64,000 nt of DNA. Origin: C-114 sp963745405 (GTDB lineage Bacteria > Chloroflexota > Limnocylindria > Limnocylindrales > CSP1-4). The stretch is taken from the NCBI GenBank assembly GCA_963745405.1, contig CAVUWY010000002.1:2666001-2730000 (forward strand), in the 5' to 3' direction. Below the pieces are notes generated by a model. It was given only the letters and a program-made list of their open reading frames with translations, ran no database searches and was not told where the DNA came from. Shown here one piece after another: positions 1-8,775 of this stretch (positions are counted from its first letter, which is position 1; every line of letters begins with the position of its first letter). The translations under genes were made by a program, and so were the position numbers.

Positions 1-24
1 GGTGGCGGCTCGCGACACGACCGC

Positions 25-1605
25 GTGACGGGCGGCGGTACCGGCCGCACCCTCGCCCGCGCGGGACTCGTCGTCACCACGGCGTTCCTCGTCTCGCGGA
101 TCCTCGGCGGCCTCCGCCTGGCGATCATCACGGCGGTCTTCCCGATCGGCGATCCGGCCCTCGACAGCTTCCTGGCCGCCTTCACGATCCCCGATCTCAT
201 CTTCCAGCTCGTGGCGGCCGGCGCCCTCTCCTCGGCGCTCATCCCGATCATCGCCGGGCTCCATGCCCACGGCGACGACGGGCGGGCATGGCGGGTCGCC
301 TCGACGGTGGCGACGCTCATGCTCGCCGCACTCGTCGTTCTCGCCCTCGTCGTCGGGATCGCCGCGCCGGTCCTCGTTCCGTGGCTCTTCCGGGGGTTCG
401 ATGCAGTCCAGGCCGCCCAGACGGTCGAGCTCACCCGGATCATGCTCCTGAGCCCGCTGCTCCTCGCGGTCGGAGCCCTGGCGACCAGCCTCCTCAACGC
501 CCACGACCGGTTCGGGGCGGCGGCCCTGGCGCCGATCGTCTACAACGTCGGGATCATCGGCGGCGCACTGTTCCTCGCCCCGTTCATCGGCATCGAGGGC
601 GTGGCGATCGGGGTCGTCCTCGGTTCCGTCGCCCACGTCGCCGTCCAGCTCGTTCCCCTCCATCAGATCGGCTTCCGCTACCGACCGGCGGTCGACCTCG
701 CCGACACCGAGGCCCGCGACGCCCTTCGGCTCATGGCGCCGCGAGCGATCGGCCTCGGGGCGAGCCAGCTTACCTTCCTCGTCGCGACGGCCCTGCTGTC
801 GAGCTTCCCGAGCGGCTCGATCACCGCCTTCCGGCTCGCCTTCACCCTGTTCCAGATCCCGTTCGGGGTCATCGGCGTGCCGATCGGCGTGGTCGTCCTG
901 CCGTCACTATCACGGGAGCTCGCCCTCGGCGCGGTCGACCGCTACCTGTCGCTCCTCGTCGGGTCGATGCGGATCATCGTGTTCGTCATGCTGCCGATCA
1001 TGGTCCTCGGCATCGTCCTGCGGGTAACGGTCGTGGCGGTCCTCTTCCGCTCGATCGACGTGTCGGGCACGACCGACACGGCGATCGCCCTCGGGGTGCT
1101 GCTCCTCGCCCTGCCCTCGGAGTCCCTGATCGCCCTCCTCGCCCGGGCCTTCTACGCCGACCGCGACACGGTGACTCCAGTCATCGCGGCCGTCCTCGCC
1201 GTGGCCATCAACACGACCTTCGCCATCGTCACGATCGGTACGCTCGGTCTCGTCGGCGTGTCGCTGGGCATCGTCCTCGGGTCGCTCTCCGAGATGTCAC
1301 TGCTCGCCCTGCGCCTGCGGCGGCGGATCCCCGGCTTCCGGCCGTGGGAGATCGCGACGGCGGCGGCGACCGCGGGCATCGCCGCCATCGCCGCGGGGTC
1401 GGTCGCGTTCGTGACGCTCCAGGTGCTGGATTCCGCCCTCGGCGGCGACCCCTCGCGGATCGGGTCGCTCGTCGAGCTCGTCGTCGCGACCAGCCTCGGC
1501 GGCCTCACCTACCTCGGCGCGAGCCGGTTCCTCGGCAGTGCCGAGTTACCCGCTCTCCTCGGCCTCGTCGCCGGAGCCGTGCGCCGGCCGAACGGGGCAG
1601 CGTGA
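25..1605 (+). CDS. murJ: Lipid II flippase MurJ (MVF family)
   Basis: Polytopic inner-membrane protein of about 526 residues that flips undecaprenyl-linked peptidoglycan precursor across the membrane. Roughly 14 hydrophobic segments run the full length, and the N-terminal SRILGGLR motif matches the family SRxLGxxR signature. The length is normal for MurJ. The GTG at 25 is the first start visible, but the frame is open to the window edge, so the true start may lie upstream. Its stop overlaps the GTG of the next gene (GTGA), so it heads or sits inside the cell-wall operon with two FemAB proteins and MurE. Function is confident from family resemblance; the start is uncertain. Confidence 0.9.
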   Translation: MTGGGTGRTLARAGLVVTTAFLVSRILGGLRLAIITAVFPIGDPALDSFLAAFTIPDLIFQLVAAGALSSALIPIIAGLHAHGDDGRAWRVASTVATLMLAALVVLALVVGIAAPVLVPWLFRGFDAVQAAQTVELTRIMLLSPLLLAVGALATSLLNAHDRFGAAALAPIVYNVGIIGGALFLAPFIGIEGVAIGVVLGSVAHVAVQLVPLHQIGFRYRPAVDLADTEARDALRLMAPRAIGLGASQLTFLVATALLSSFPSGSITAFRLAFTLFQIPFGVIGVPIGVVVLPSLSRELALGAVDRYLSLLVGSMRIIVFVMLPIMVLGIVLRVTVVAVLFRSIDVSGTTDTAIALGVLLLALPSESLIALLARAFYADRDTVTPVIAAVLAVAINTTFAIVTIGTLGLVGVSLGIVLGSLSEMSLLALRLRRRIPGFRPWEIATAAATAGIAAIAAGSVAFVTLQVLDSALGGDPSRIGSLVELVVATSLGGLTYLGASRFLGSAELPALLGLVAGAVRRPNGAA

Positions 1606-2858
1606 CGGGTGAAGGCGCGACCCTGGCCGGCGAGACGGGTGACGGTGTGACGCGGACCAGCGCGGCAGCCGACCCGACCGACGATGCCTGGGACCGGTTC
1701 GTCGCCGCGGATCCCCGTTCGACATACCTGCAGCTATCCGCCTGGGCACGGGTCAAGGCACCGAACGGTTGGCGGTCGCGACGCGTCGTCGCGGGCACGG
1801 GCGAGCCGGGGCCTGACGGCCCACCGGGAGACAGCGTGGGCTGGCGGATCGGCGGCCAGGTCCTCCTCCAGCGTCCGCGCCTCGTCCCGTGGACGTTCGC
1901 CTACGCGCCCCGTGGGCCACTGGTGGGGCGATGGGACAAGGAGACCGTCCGCACCTGGACCGAGGCGCTCCGGACGACCGCCTGGGGCGAGCGGGTCGCC
2001 CACGTGCGGATGGACCCGGAAGTCGAGTCGGGCGGCCCAGCTGACGTCGACGGCTCGCTCCGGGCGGCCCTCGCCACCGCAGGCTGGCGGCCCGCGCCGA
2101 TGGTCCAGCCGAAGATCACCCGGGTGGTCGACCTCCGGGTCGACGAGGCGACGCTGTGGGCCGGACTGCGCAAGAAGTGGCGCCAGTACGTGAACAAGGC
2201 GCGGGCGTCCGAGGTGCGTGTCGTCGACGTCGGCGCCGATCAGCTGCCGGCCTTCCACGCGCTGATGGCCGAGACGGCGTCGCGGGCCGGGACCCGGATC
2301 CGGGCCGAATCGGCCTACCGCGACGTGTGGGAGGCGTACGCGCCATCCGGCGCGGCCCGTCTCCTGTTCGCCCTCGGCACCGACGGCGAACCACAGGCGG
2401 CCCTGTTCCTGCTCCGCTGCGGCGATCGCGTCGTCGAGCCGTACGGCGGGATGACCGCGGCCGGCGCCGCTTCGAGGGCGAACTACCTCGTGAAATGGGA
2501 GGCGATCCGGAGCTCGCGCGAGGCCGGGGCGGTGTCGTACGACATGTGGGGCCTCGTCCACCCAGGGATCCGCCAGTTCAAGGCCGGCTTCGGAGGTCGC
2601 GAGGTCGAGCTGATCGGCGCCTGGGATCTGCCCCTCGATCGGCTCGGTGCGACGACGTATCAGCTGGCGGAACGGGTCCGCGATCGGTCGCGGGGACGCG
2701 CCTACCACGCGTCGTCCGACATGGAGGTCGGCAAGGCGAACGGTGGGACCGGCGGCCCGGCCCCGGCCGGCGCCCCGGAGGCCGACGAGACCGGCGGCCC
2801 GGCCCCGGCCGGCGCCCCGGAGGCCGACGACGCCGGCGGTCCGGCGGCCGACACCTGA
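1602..2858 (+). CDS. FemAB/FemX-type peptidoglycan bridge aminoacyltransferase (copy 1)
   Basis: About 418 residues of the FemABX family (double GNAT fold), which transfers an amino acid from aminoacyl-tRNA to the lipid II stem peptide. Family traits are the LRKKWRQYVNKA helix, and the late segments GGMTAAGAASRANYLVKWEA and YDMWG...GIRQFKAGFGG. The GTG at 1602 overlaps the murJ stop; a second in-frame GTG at 1647 is possible. The C-terminus carries two perfect copies of a 14-residue Gly/Pro/Ala repeat that is absent from the second copy and probably lies outside the enzyme. Position between murJ and murE supports a role in interpeptide bridge or side-branch synthesis. Which amino acid is added cannot be read. 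Confidence 0.82.
   Translation: MTGEGATLAGETGDGVTRTSAAADPTDDAWDRFVAADPRSTYLQLSAWARVKAPNGWRSRRVVAGTGEPGPDGPPGDSVGWRIGGQVLLQRPRLVPWTFAYAPRGPLVGRWDKETVRTWTEALRTTAWGERVAHVRMDPEVESGGPADVDGSLRAALATAGWRPAPMVQPKITRVVDLRVDEATLWAGLRKKWRQYVNKARASEVRVVDVGADQLPAFHALMAETASRAGTRIRAESAYRDVWEAYAPSGAARLLFALGTDGEPQAALFLLRCGDRVVEPYGGMTAAGAASRANYLVKWEAIRSSREAGAVSYDMWGLVHPGIRQFKAGFGGREVELIGAWDLPLDRLGATTYQLAERVRDRSRGRAYHASSDMEVGKANGGTGGPAPAGAPEADETGGPAPAGAPEADDAGGPAADT
2747..2830. repeat. 42-bp tandem repeat (2 copies) in the femX C-terminus
   Basis: Two identical 42-bp units (2747-2788 and 2789-2830) encode 14 residues each, reading TGGPAPAGAPEADE. The unit is a multiple of three, so copy-number change would keep the frame. 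It forms a flexible Pro/Ala tail on the first FemX protein. Confidence 0.85.
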
Positions 2859-3979
2859 TGACGATCCACGAGGCGACGACCGACGAGCTCGCCGACTGGG
2901 ATAGATGGACGGTCGAACCGGTCGGCGGTCACGTCTACCAGTCGCTCGCCTGGGCGGCCTACCGCGAGCGCCTCGGCTGGACCGCCCGTCACCTCGTCTT
3001 CGAGGACGGCTTCCGGCTCCTGTCGCTCGAACGGCGGTGGCCCGTCGTCGGTGGAGCCGGCGCCTACCTGTCGCGTGGCCCGATCGGCGGCTCGGAGCCG
3101 GTCGAGACCACGGCCGAGCGCCTCCGCGAGGCGGCCGACTGGCTGGCGACGCGCGGCGTCGACGTCGTCGCCAGCGACACGGAGATCTTGGCCTCGACGG
3201 GCTACGCTCGGCTCGTGGAGGCGCGCGGCTTCGCCTCCATAGACGAGGTCCAGCCATCGCGGCATCGGATGCGCCTGGCGCTGTCAGCGGGGGTCGACGA
3301 GGCGGCAGTGTTCGCCGGCTTCAGCACGACGCTGCGGCAGCGGATCAGGGGAGCGGAGAAGGCGTCCCTCCGGGTGGTCGGCCTCGACGCCAAGGGCGGC
3401 GGAAGTCGATTCGACGTGCGCGAGGGCGATGCACCGGCCACCGATGCCGCGACATTCGACCGTTTCTACGACGTCCTCGTCGCGCTTGCCGAGCGACGCC
3501 AGTTCCATCTCGGGCCGAGGGCCGGCTTCGTCGACTGGTCACTGGCGGCTCTCGCGGCTGGCCACCTTGTCTATCTCGAGGTCCGCGACCCGGACGGCGC
3601 GATGCTCGGCGGAGCGACGTTCTACCGGCACGGCCGCCGTCTCACCTACTCGCAATCGGGCGACCGCGTCGAAGTCCGTCGCACGCATCCTGGGGTCGTC
3701 CACCTCATCCTCTGGCGCGCGATCCAGCTGGCGATCGCGGAGGGGCTCGACGAGGTCGATCTGGCCGGCGTCGACGTCCCTGGTGCCAGGCGGATCCCGG
3801 AGCCGGATGAACCGATGTATGGCCTCTACGCGTTCAAGCGGTCGTTCGGCGCAGAGTGGGTAGAGCTGGTCGGCAATCGCGAGTGGGTGGCCAGACGGTT
3901 CCACTACCTCGCCGGGCGGGCGGCGGGTCGCCTCGTCGGCTTCGGTGGTGGCGCCCGTTCCGCCGGAGCCGGCACATGA
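2858..3979 (+). CDS. FemAB/FemX-type peptidoglycan bridge aminoacyltransferase (copy 2)
   Basis: About 373 residues, a diverged paralogue of the preceding FemX protein. It begins with the typical HVYQSLAWAAYRERLGW, then FSTTLRQRIRGAEKA, and ends with LAGVDVPG and YAFKRSFGAEWVELVG, the segments that form the second GNAT subdomain in this family. The ATG at 2858 overlaps the upstream TGA, and its own stop overlaps murE (ATGA), so translation is coupled along the operon. Two consecutive FemX proteins suggest two sequential additions to the stem peptide or two alternative residues. There is no transmembrane segment, as expected for a cytoplasmic enzyme acting on lipid-linked precursor. Confidence 0.82.
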   Translation: MTIHEATTDELADWDRWTVEPVGGHVYQSLAWAAYRERLGWTARHLVFEDGFRLLSLERRWPVVGGAGAYLSRGPIGGSEPVETTAERLREAADWLATRGVDVVASDTEILASTGYARLVEARGFASIDEVQPSRHRMRLALSAGVDEAAVFAGFSTTLRQRIRGAEKASLRVVGLDAKGGGSRFDVREGDAPATDAATFDRFYDVLVALAERRQFHLGPRAGFVDWSLAALAAGHLVYLEVRDPDGAMLGGATFYRHGRRLTYSQSGDRVEVRRTHPGVVHLILWRAIQLAIAEGLDEVDLAGVDVPGARRIPEPDEPMYGLYAFKRSFGAEWVELVGNREWVARRFHYLAGRAAGRLVGFGGGARSAGAGT

Positions 3980-5610
3980 GCGAGACGCCGGGCACGACGA
4001 TCGCCGACCTCCTGGCCGCCACGGAACCGGCGGATACGCGCCCCCTCGGCGGGCTCGTCGAGCGGTTGACCGGGCTCGGGGAGGCGGGTGTCCGCGGCGC
4101 CCGGTCCGACGGCCGGCCGATCGGCGCGGCCGGCCTGTCCGACATCGCCGTCGCCGGGATCGCCGCCGACTCGCGGCGGGTCGGTCGGGGAGCGGTCTTC
4201 GTGGCGATGACCGGCGAGCACGTCGACGGCCACGAGTACGTCGCGGATGCTGCGGCGGCCGGCGCGGTCGCCGCGATCGTGGAGCGCCCGCTTCCCGAGC
4301 TCGCCCTGCCGCAGCTCGTGGTGGGCCGTACCAGTCGGGCCCTCGCCGCCGCAGCGGCATGGTGGTACGGCGATCCGAGCCGCGAGCTCCCGGTCGTCGG
4401 GATCACCGGCACCGACGGCAAGACGACGACGGCGATCCTCGCCGCAGCGGCCCTCGGGGCTGCGGGGATCCGCTCCGGGCTCGTCGGGACCGTCGAGACG
4501 CACGTCGGCGGCGTCGTCGAGCCGAACGCCGAGCATGTGACGACGCCGCAGGCCCCGGAGCTCCAGCATCTCCTGCGGGCGATGGTGGCGGCGGGCGACG
4601 CGGCTGCGATCGTCGAGACGACGTCTCATGGCCTGGCCCTCGACCGTGTCGCCGAGATCGCCTACGACGCGGCCATCGTTACCAACGTGACCCACGAGCA
4701 CCTCGAGCTCCACGGGACCTTCGAGGCGTACCGCGAGGCCAAGCTTTCGCTCTTCGAGCGCCTCGCCGGGCGGGCCGGTGCCGGATCGCCCTATCCGCGG
4801 GCAGGGATCGTCAATCGCGACGATCCGTCGGCGGCACTGTTCGAGGCAGTCACCCGCGAGGCCGGCGCCCGGCTCATCACCTATGGCTCCGACCCCGGGG
4901 CCGATGTCCGGGTGGTCCACGTGACCGAGGATGCCCGGCGCATCCACATCCAGCTGGCGGCGCCGAGCGGACCGGCCGAGCTCGACCTCCGGCTCGCCGG
5001 TCGATTCAACGTCCACAACGCCCTGGCGGTCGTCGCCCTCGGCGAGGCCTGGGGGCTCGACCCGGTCGCGATCCGGGCGGGGCTCGGTGGGGTGTCCGGC
5101 GTCGCCGGCCGCCTGGAGCGGATCGACGCCGGGCAGCCCTTCGGGGTCATCGTCGATTACGCCCACAGCCCCGCATCGCTCGAGAACGTGCTCGACCTGC
5201 TGGCCCCCGTCGCCGCGGCCCGTGGCGGCGGGGTCGTCGTCGTCTTCGGGTCGGCGGGCGAGCGCGACCGGGCCAAGCGGCCGCTGATGGGCCGGATCGC
5301 CGGCGATCGCTGCCGGCTCGTGGTCGTCACCGACGAGGACCCGCGGGGGGAGGATCGAGAGACGATCCTCGACGAGATCGCCCGGGGCGCCGAGGCGGCC
5401 GGTCGGCGGCGCGATCTCGACCTCCTCCTGATCGCCGATCGCCGGGCCGCCATCGCCGCCGCGTTCGAGCGTGCCCACGCGGGCGACATCGTCCTGCTCG
5501 CCGGCAAGGGCCACGAACGATCGATCATCGGTCCCGACGGACCACGGGCGTGGGACGAGCAGGCGGAGGCACGAGCCGCCCTCGCCGAGCTCGGCTACCG
5601 GGCGGCCTGA
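3976..5610 (+). CDS. murE: UDP-MurNAc-tripeptide synthetase (MurE)
   Basis: ATP-dependent ligase that adds the third stem residue to UDP-MurNAc-L-Ala-D-Glu. The ATP loop GITGTDGKTTT is at about residues 142-152, TTSHGLALDR near 215, and the YREAK lysine, normally carbamylated, is at about 256. The substrate-selecting motif reads E454-D-P-R instead of the DNPR of meso-diaminopimelate-adding enzymes, so the third residue may be ornithine, lysine or another diamine; this is inference. Length (544 aa) exceeds the usual ~490-500 because of an N-terminal extension of about 60 residues before ADSRRV. The ATG at 3976 overlaps the femX stop. Confidence 0.93.
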   Translation: MSETPGTTIADLLAATEPADTRPLGGLVERLTGLGEAGVRGARSDGRPIGAAGLSDIAVAGIAADSRRVGRGAVFVAMTGEHVDGHEYVADAAAAGAVAAIVERPLPELALPQLVVGRTSRALAAAAAWWYGDPSRELPVVGITGTDGKTTTAILAAAALGAAGIRSGLVGTVETHVGGVVEPNAEHVTTPQAPELQHLLRAMVAAGDAAAIVETTSHGLALDRVAEIAYDAAIVTNVTHEHLELHGTFEAYREAKLSLFERLAGRAGAGSPYPRAGIVNRDDPSAALFEAVTREAGARLITYGSDPGADVRVVHVTEDARRIHIQLAAPSGPAELDLRLAGRFNVHNALAVVALGEAWGLDPVAIRAGLGGVSGVAGRLERIDAGQPFGVIVDYAHSPASLENVLDLLAPVAAARGGGVVVVFGSAGERDRAKRPLMGRIAGDRCRLVVVTDEDPRGEDRETILDEIARGAEAAGRRRDLDLLLIADRRAAIAAAFERAHAGDIVLLAGKGHERSIIGPDGPRAWDEQAEARAALAELGYRAA

Positions 5611-5612
5611 CG

Positions 5613-6335
5613 ATGCGGGGCTGCCTGACGACCCTGCTCCTGCTCGTCGCGGTCGTCCTCGTGGCGACCTGGCTGATCCTGCCGGCTGTCGCCGCCGGAG
5701 CTATCGATCGGGGCCTCGGCCTGGCCGGCTTCGACGGCGGGACACGACGGGTGACCGTCGTCGCGTCGCCGCCGCTGGACCTGTTGACGCTTCACGCCGA
5801 CGCGATCCACGTCGAGGCGACCGACGTCGAATATCACGGCCTGCGGATCGCCGACGTCGACGTCACCCTCGGCGATGTCGCCCTGCTGGACCGGACGGCC
5901 CAGACCATCGCCGGCACCCTCACTACCGTGCAGTTCGACGCGACGGACGGCCTGCCGGTCACGGTCTCCTCGATCCGCCTGTCCGGATCGGGCACCGCGG
6001 TGGCGGCGACCATCTCGCTGTCGGCCGCCGAGTTCCGAACGCTCGCCACGGCCGGCGTGAAGCGGACCCTCGGGACGACGCCGTCGAAGGTGACCCTCGC
6101 GGCACCGGACAAGGTGACCGTCGTCGTCGGTGGCCACACGGTCGCCGGGCGCCTCGCGGTCGACGCCGGCGGTGGCCTCGTCTTCGGGCCGAACGTCGCC
6201 GGTGGCACCATGCCGGCCTCGGTCGACATCGTCCGGCCGGGTCCCGACGTGCCGATCCGCCTCGAAGGCGTGACGGTCGGACCGTCGGGGGCGACCCTCG
6301 TCGGGTCGCTCGATCCCGCCCTCTTCCGCGGCTGA
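5613..6335 (+). CDS. LmeA/DUF2993-like membrane-anchored lipid-binding protein
   Basis: 240 residues with an N-terminal signal-anchor (CLTTLLLLVAVVLVATWLIL) followed by a soluble region rich in beta-strand-like segments such as VEYHGLRIADVDVTLGDVAL. This resembles DUF2993/LmeA proteins of high-GC bacteria, which bind lipids at the outer face of the membrane. The ATG lies two bases after the murE stop, so it belongs to the cell-wall operon. The assignment rests on overall pattern only. Short GC-rich direct repeats (gaggccgagc) follow the stop. Confidence 0.6.
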   Translation: MRGCLTTLLLLVAVVLVATWLILPAVAAGAIDRGLGLAGFDGGTRRVTVVASPPLDLLTLHADAIHVEATDVEYHGLRIADVDVTLGDVALLDRTAQTIAGTLTTVQFDATDGLPVTVSSIRLSGSGTAVAATISLSAAEFRTLATAGVKRTLGTTPSKVTLAAPDKVTVVVGGHTVAGRLAVDAGGGLVFGPNVAGGTMPASVDIVRPGPDVPIRLEGVTVGPSGATLVGSLDPALFRG

Positions 6336-6390
6336 GCGAGGCCGAGCGAGGCCGAGCGGGGCCGTCGGCGGAGGCTCTCACGCTCGCTGC

Positions 6391-6396
6391 TATCCT
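6391..6396 (+). promoter_or_regulatory. -10 box (TATCCT) of a leaderless rel transcript
   Basis: TATCCT ends 8 nt before the ATG at 6405 and no Shine-Dalgarno lies between, so transcription should start at or next to the start codon. No clear -35 is visible. Confidence 0.55.
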
Positions 6397-6404
6397 TGAG
6401 CGAC

Positions 6405-8678
6405 ATGTCGATCGAGCCTGCAGCGTCCTCGACGCCGCCCAAAGTGCCCGCCGCGGCCGGCACGCCGCGGACGGCGACGCGCGGCCCGAGACGCCCTAGG
6501 GTCGAACGGCCGTCGTCCTCCGAGCGTCCGTCGACCTCGATCGAACACCTCCGCACGGTGCTCCTCGAGACGGTCGTCGGCCATCATCCCGATGCCGACG
6601 TCACGCTCCTCGGCAACGCCTTCGACCTCGCCGTCGAGGCCCACGAGGGACAGCGCCGCGCCTCGGGCGAGCCGTACGTCACCCATCCGATCGCCGCGGC
6701 CCAGATCGTGGCCGACCTGGGCATCGACGTATCCGCCGTGGCGGCGGCCCTTCTCCACGACGTGCCCGAGGACACCGAGTACAGCCTCGGTGACATCGAG
6801 GAGCGCTTCGGTCCGGAGGTCGCCCGGCTCGTCGACGGGGTGACGAAGCTCTCGAAGTTCAGCACCCACACCCACGAGCAGCAACAGGCGGAGAACATCC
6901 GGAAGATGTTCCTGGCGATGGCCGAGGACATCCGGGTCGTCCTCATCAAGCTCGCCGACCGGCTCCACAACATGCGGACCCTCGGCGCCCTGCCGATCGA
7001 CAAGCAGCAGCGCATCGCCCGCCAGACGATGGAGATCTACGCCCCGCTGGCCGAACGACTCGGGATCTGGCAGATCAAGTGGGAGCTCGAGGACCTCGCC
7101 TTCAAGGTGCTCGAGCCGGAGTCGTTCCGCGACCTGGCCCGCCTCCTCGACACCCGCCGGAAGGGCCGGGAGACGTTCATCGAGCGGGCTATCGAGACGC
7201 TTCGCCCGGAGCTCGCCCGGGCGGGCATCGAGGCCGAGCTCCAGGGCCGCCCGAAGCACCTCTACAGCATCCACAAGAAGATGCTCCGCAAGGGCGCCGA
7301 GTTCGGTGAGATCTACGACGTCTATGCCATCCGCATCCTCGTCGACGAGCTCAAGGACTGTTACGCCGCCCTCGGGGTCGTCCACAGCCTGTGGCGGCCC
7401 ATCCCCGGCCAGTTCGACGACTACATCGCGGTCCCCAAGAACAACCTCTACCAGAGCCTCCACACCGCCGTCATCGCTCTCGACGGCAAGCCCCTCGAGA
7501 TCCAGATCCGGACCCACCAGATGCACCAGGTGAGCGAGGTCGGCATCGCCGCCCACTGGCGCTACAAGGAAGGCTCCAAGAGCGACCGCGAGTACGACGC
7601 CAAGCTCGCCTGGCTCCGCCAGCTCATGGACTGGCAGCGCGATGTCGCCGACGCCACCGAGTTCGTCGAGGGCATCAAGCTCGATATCTTCCAGGACCAG
7701 GTCTTCGTCTTCACGCCGCGGGGCGACGTCAAGGACCTGCCGGCCGGCGCGACGCCGCTCGACTTCGCCTACCGCATCCACACCGATGTCGGCCATCGGA
7801 CGATCGGTGCCAAGGTCAACAACCGGCTCGTCCCGCTCGACTACCGGCTCAAGAACGGCGACATCGTCGAGATCGTCACGACCAAGGCAGAGCACGGGCC
7901 GTCGCGTGACTGGCTGAACATCGTACGGACGAACCACGCCCGGGAGAAGATCCGGGCCTGGTTCAAGCGCCAGGAACGGGACGACAACATCGTCCACGGC
8001 CGGGAGTCGCTCGAGCGCGAGCTCCGTCGCCTCGCCCGGACGAGCATCCAGGCGGTCGGGCTCGACCGGGTCGCCGAGATGGCCAAAGGCTACAACTACG
8101 AGTCGGTCGACGATTTCTACGCGGCCATCGGCTATGGCGCGGTCAACGCCCAGCAGGTCGTGACCCGTCTCGGGGTCGTCGACGACGCGGAGCTGCGGAT
8201 CCCGGCCATCGCTCCCCAGACGATCCCGGTCCGGACCGGCGGGGTGCGGGTCAAGGGCGTCGGCGACCTCCTCGTCCGCTTCGGCAAGTGCTGTCATCCG
8301 ATCCCCGGCGACCCGATCACGGGCTTCATCACCCGGGGCAAGGGCGTCACCGTCCACCTCACGACCTGCCCGACGATCGTCAACGAGCGGGAGGTCGGCC
8401 GCCTCATCGAGGTGGAGTGGGAGGCCGAGCCCGCCCAGACCTACCCGATCTCGGTCCGTGTCGAGGCCTACGACCGGACCGGGCTCCTGTCCGACATCAC
8501 CCAGGTCGTCGCCGAGAACAAGGTCAACATCCTCGCTGCCTCGGTGAACGTGACCCCGGACCACACCGCGACGGTGATCGCCACGCTCCAGGTCGCCTCG
8601 GTCGCCCAGCTCGCCCGGGTGATGGGCCGGATCGAGCAGCTCAAGGACGTCCTCTCGGTCCAGCGCGACCTCGGCTGA
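6405..8678 (+). CDS. relA: Bifunctional (p)ppGpp synthetase/hydrolase (Rel/SpoT)
   Basis: 757 residues, full length for the long RSH family that makes and degrades the alarmone (p)ppGpp. The hydrolase domain has the intact H118-D119xxE122-D123 motif (HDVPED). The synthetase domain shows YDVYAIRILVD and YQSLHTAVI, then TGS (VFVFTPRGDVKDLPAGATPL, about 433-495), a zinc-finger-like CCHPIPGD region, and a C-terminal ACT domain (about 682-757). The synthetase charge motif is QFDD (336-339), unlike the RxKD usual in bifunctional enzymes. A TTG at 6396 is in frame, but the ATG at 6405 fits the leaderless promoter. A strong hairpin follows. Confidence 0.94.
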   Translation: MSIEPAASSTPPKVPAAAGTPRTATRGPRRPRVERPSSSERPSTSIEHLRTVLLETVVGHHPDADVTLLGNAFDLAVEAHEGQRRASGEPYVTHPIAAAQIVADLGIDVSAVAAALLHDVPEDTEYSLGDIEERFGPEVARLVDGVTKLSKFSTHTHEQQQAENIRKMFLAMAEDIRVVLIKLADRLHNMRTLGALPIDKQQRIARQTMEIYAPLAERLGIWQIKWELEDLAFKVLEPESFRDLARLLDTRRKGRETFIERAIETLRPELARAGIEAELQGRPKHLYSIHKKMLRKGAEFGEIYDVYAIRILVDELKDCYAALGVVHSLWRPIPGQFDDYIAVPKNNLYQSLHTAVIALDGKPLEIQIRTHQMHQVSEVGIAAHWRYKEGSKSDREYDAKLAWLRQLMDWQRDVADATEFVEGIKLDIFQDQVFVFTPRGDVKDLPAGATPLDFAYRIHTDVGHRTIGAKVNNRLVPLDYRLKNGDIVEIVTTKAEHGPSRDWLNIVRTNHAREKIRAWFKRQERDDNIVHGRESLERELRRLARTSIQAVGLDRVAEMAKGYNYESVDDFYAAIGYGAVNAQQVVTRLGVVDDAELRIPAIAPQTIPVRTGGVRVKGVGDLLVRFGKCCHPIPGDPITGFITRGKGVTVHLTTCPTIVNEREVGRLIEVEWEAEPAQTYPISVRVEAYDRTGLLSDITQVVAENKVNILAASVNVTPDHTATVIATLQVASVAQLARVMGRIEQLKDVLSVQRDLG

Positions 8679-8705
8679 CGCCGGTCCGGCCGCCGGCGCG
8701 GAAGG

Positions 8706-8734
8706 ACGAGGCCCCGACGGTGTCGGGGCCTCGT
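8706..8734. terminator. Bidirectional hairpin terminator between rel and the reverse-strand paralogue
   Basis: A 13-bp perfect stem (8706-8718 with 8722-8734) has a GGT loop. It lies between convergent genes, so it may stop both. It is nearly identical to the hairpin at 9458-9486, with two base pairs changed in compensating fashion. Confidence 0.8.
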
Positions 8735-8775
8735 TGCAGGAGGGAGGTGGTGGGCGGCCCAGGGCCGCCGCGAGG

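Noticed and set aside
288..1601. Long upstream extension of femX within murJ
   Set aside because: The Arg/Pro-rich stretch is murJ read in another frame; the FemX fold starts only after 1602.
6390..8564. 724-codon open frame opposite rel
   Set aside because: Long antisense frames are expected in GC-rich genes. It has low-complexity Asp/Leu/Val composition and no domain, while rel on the + strand is complete.
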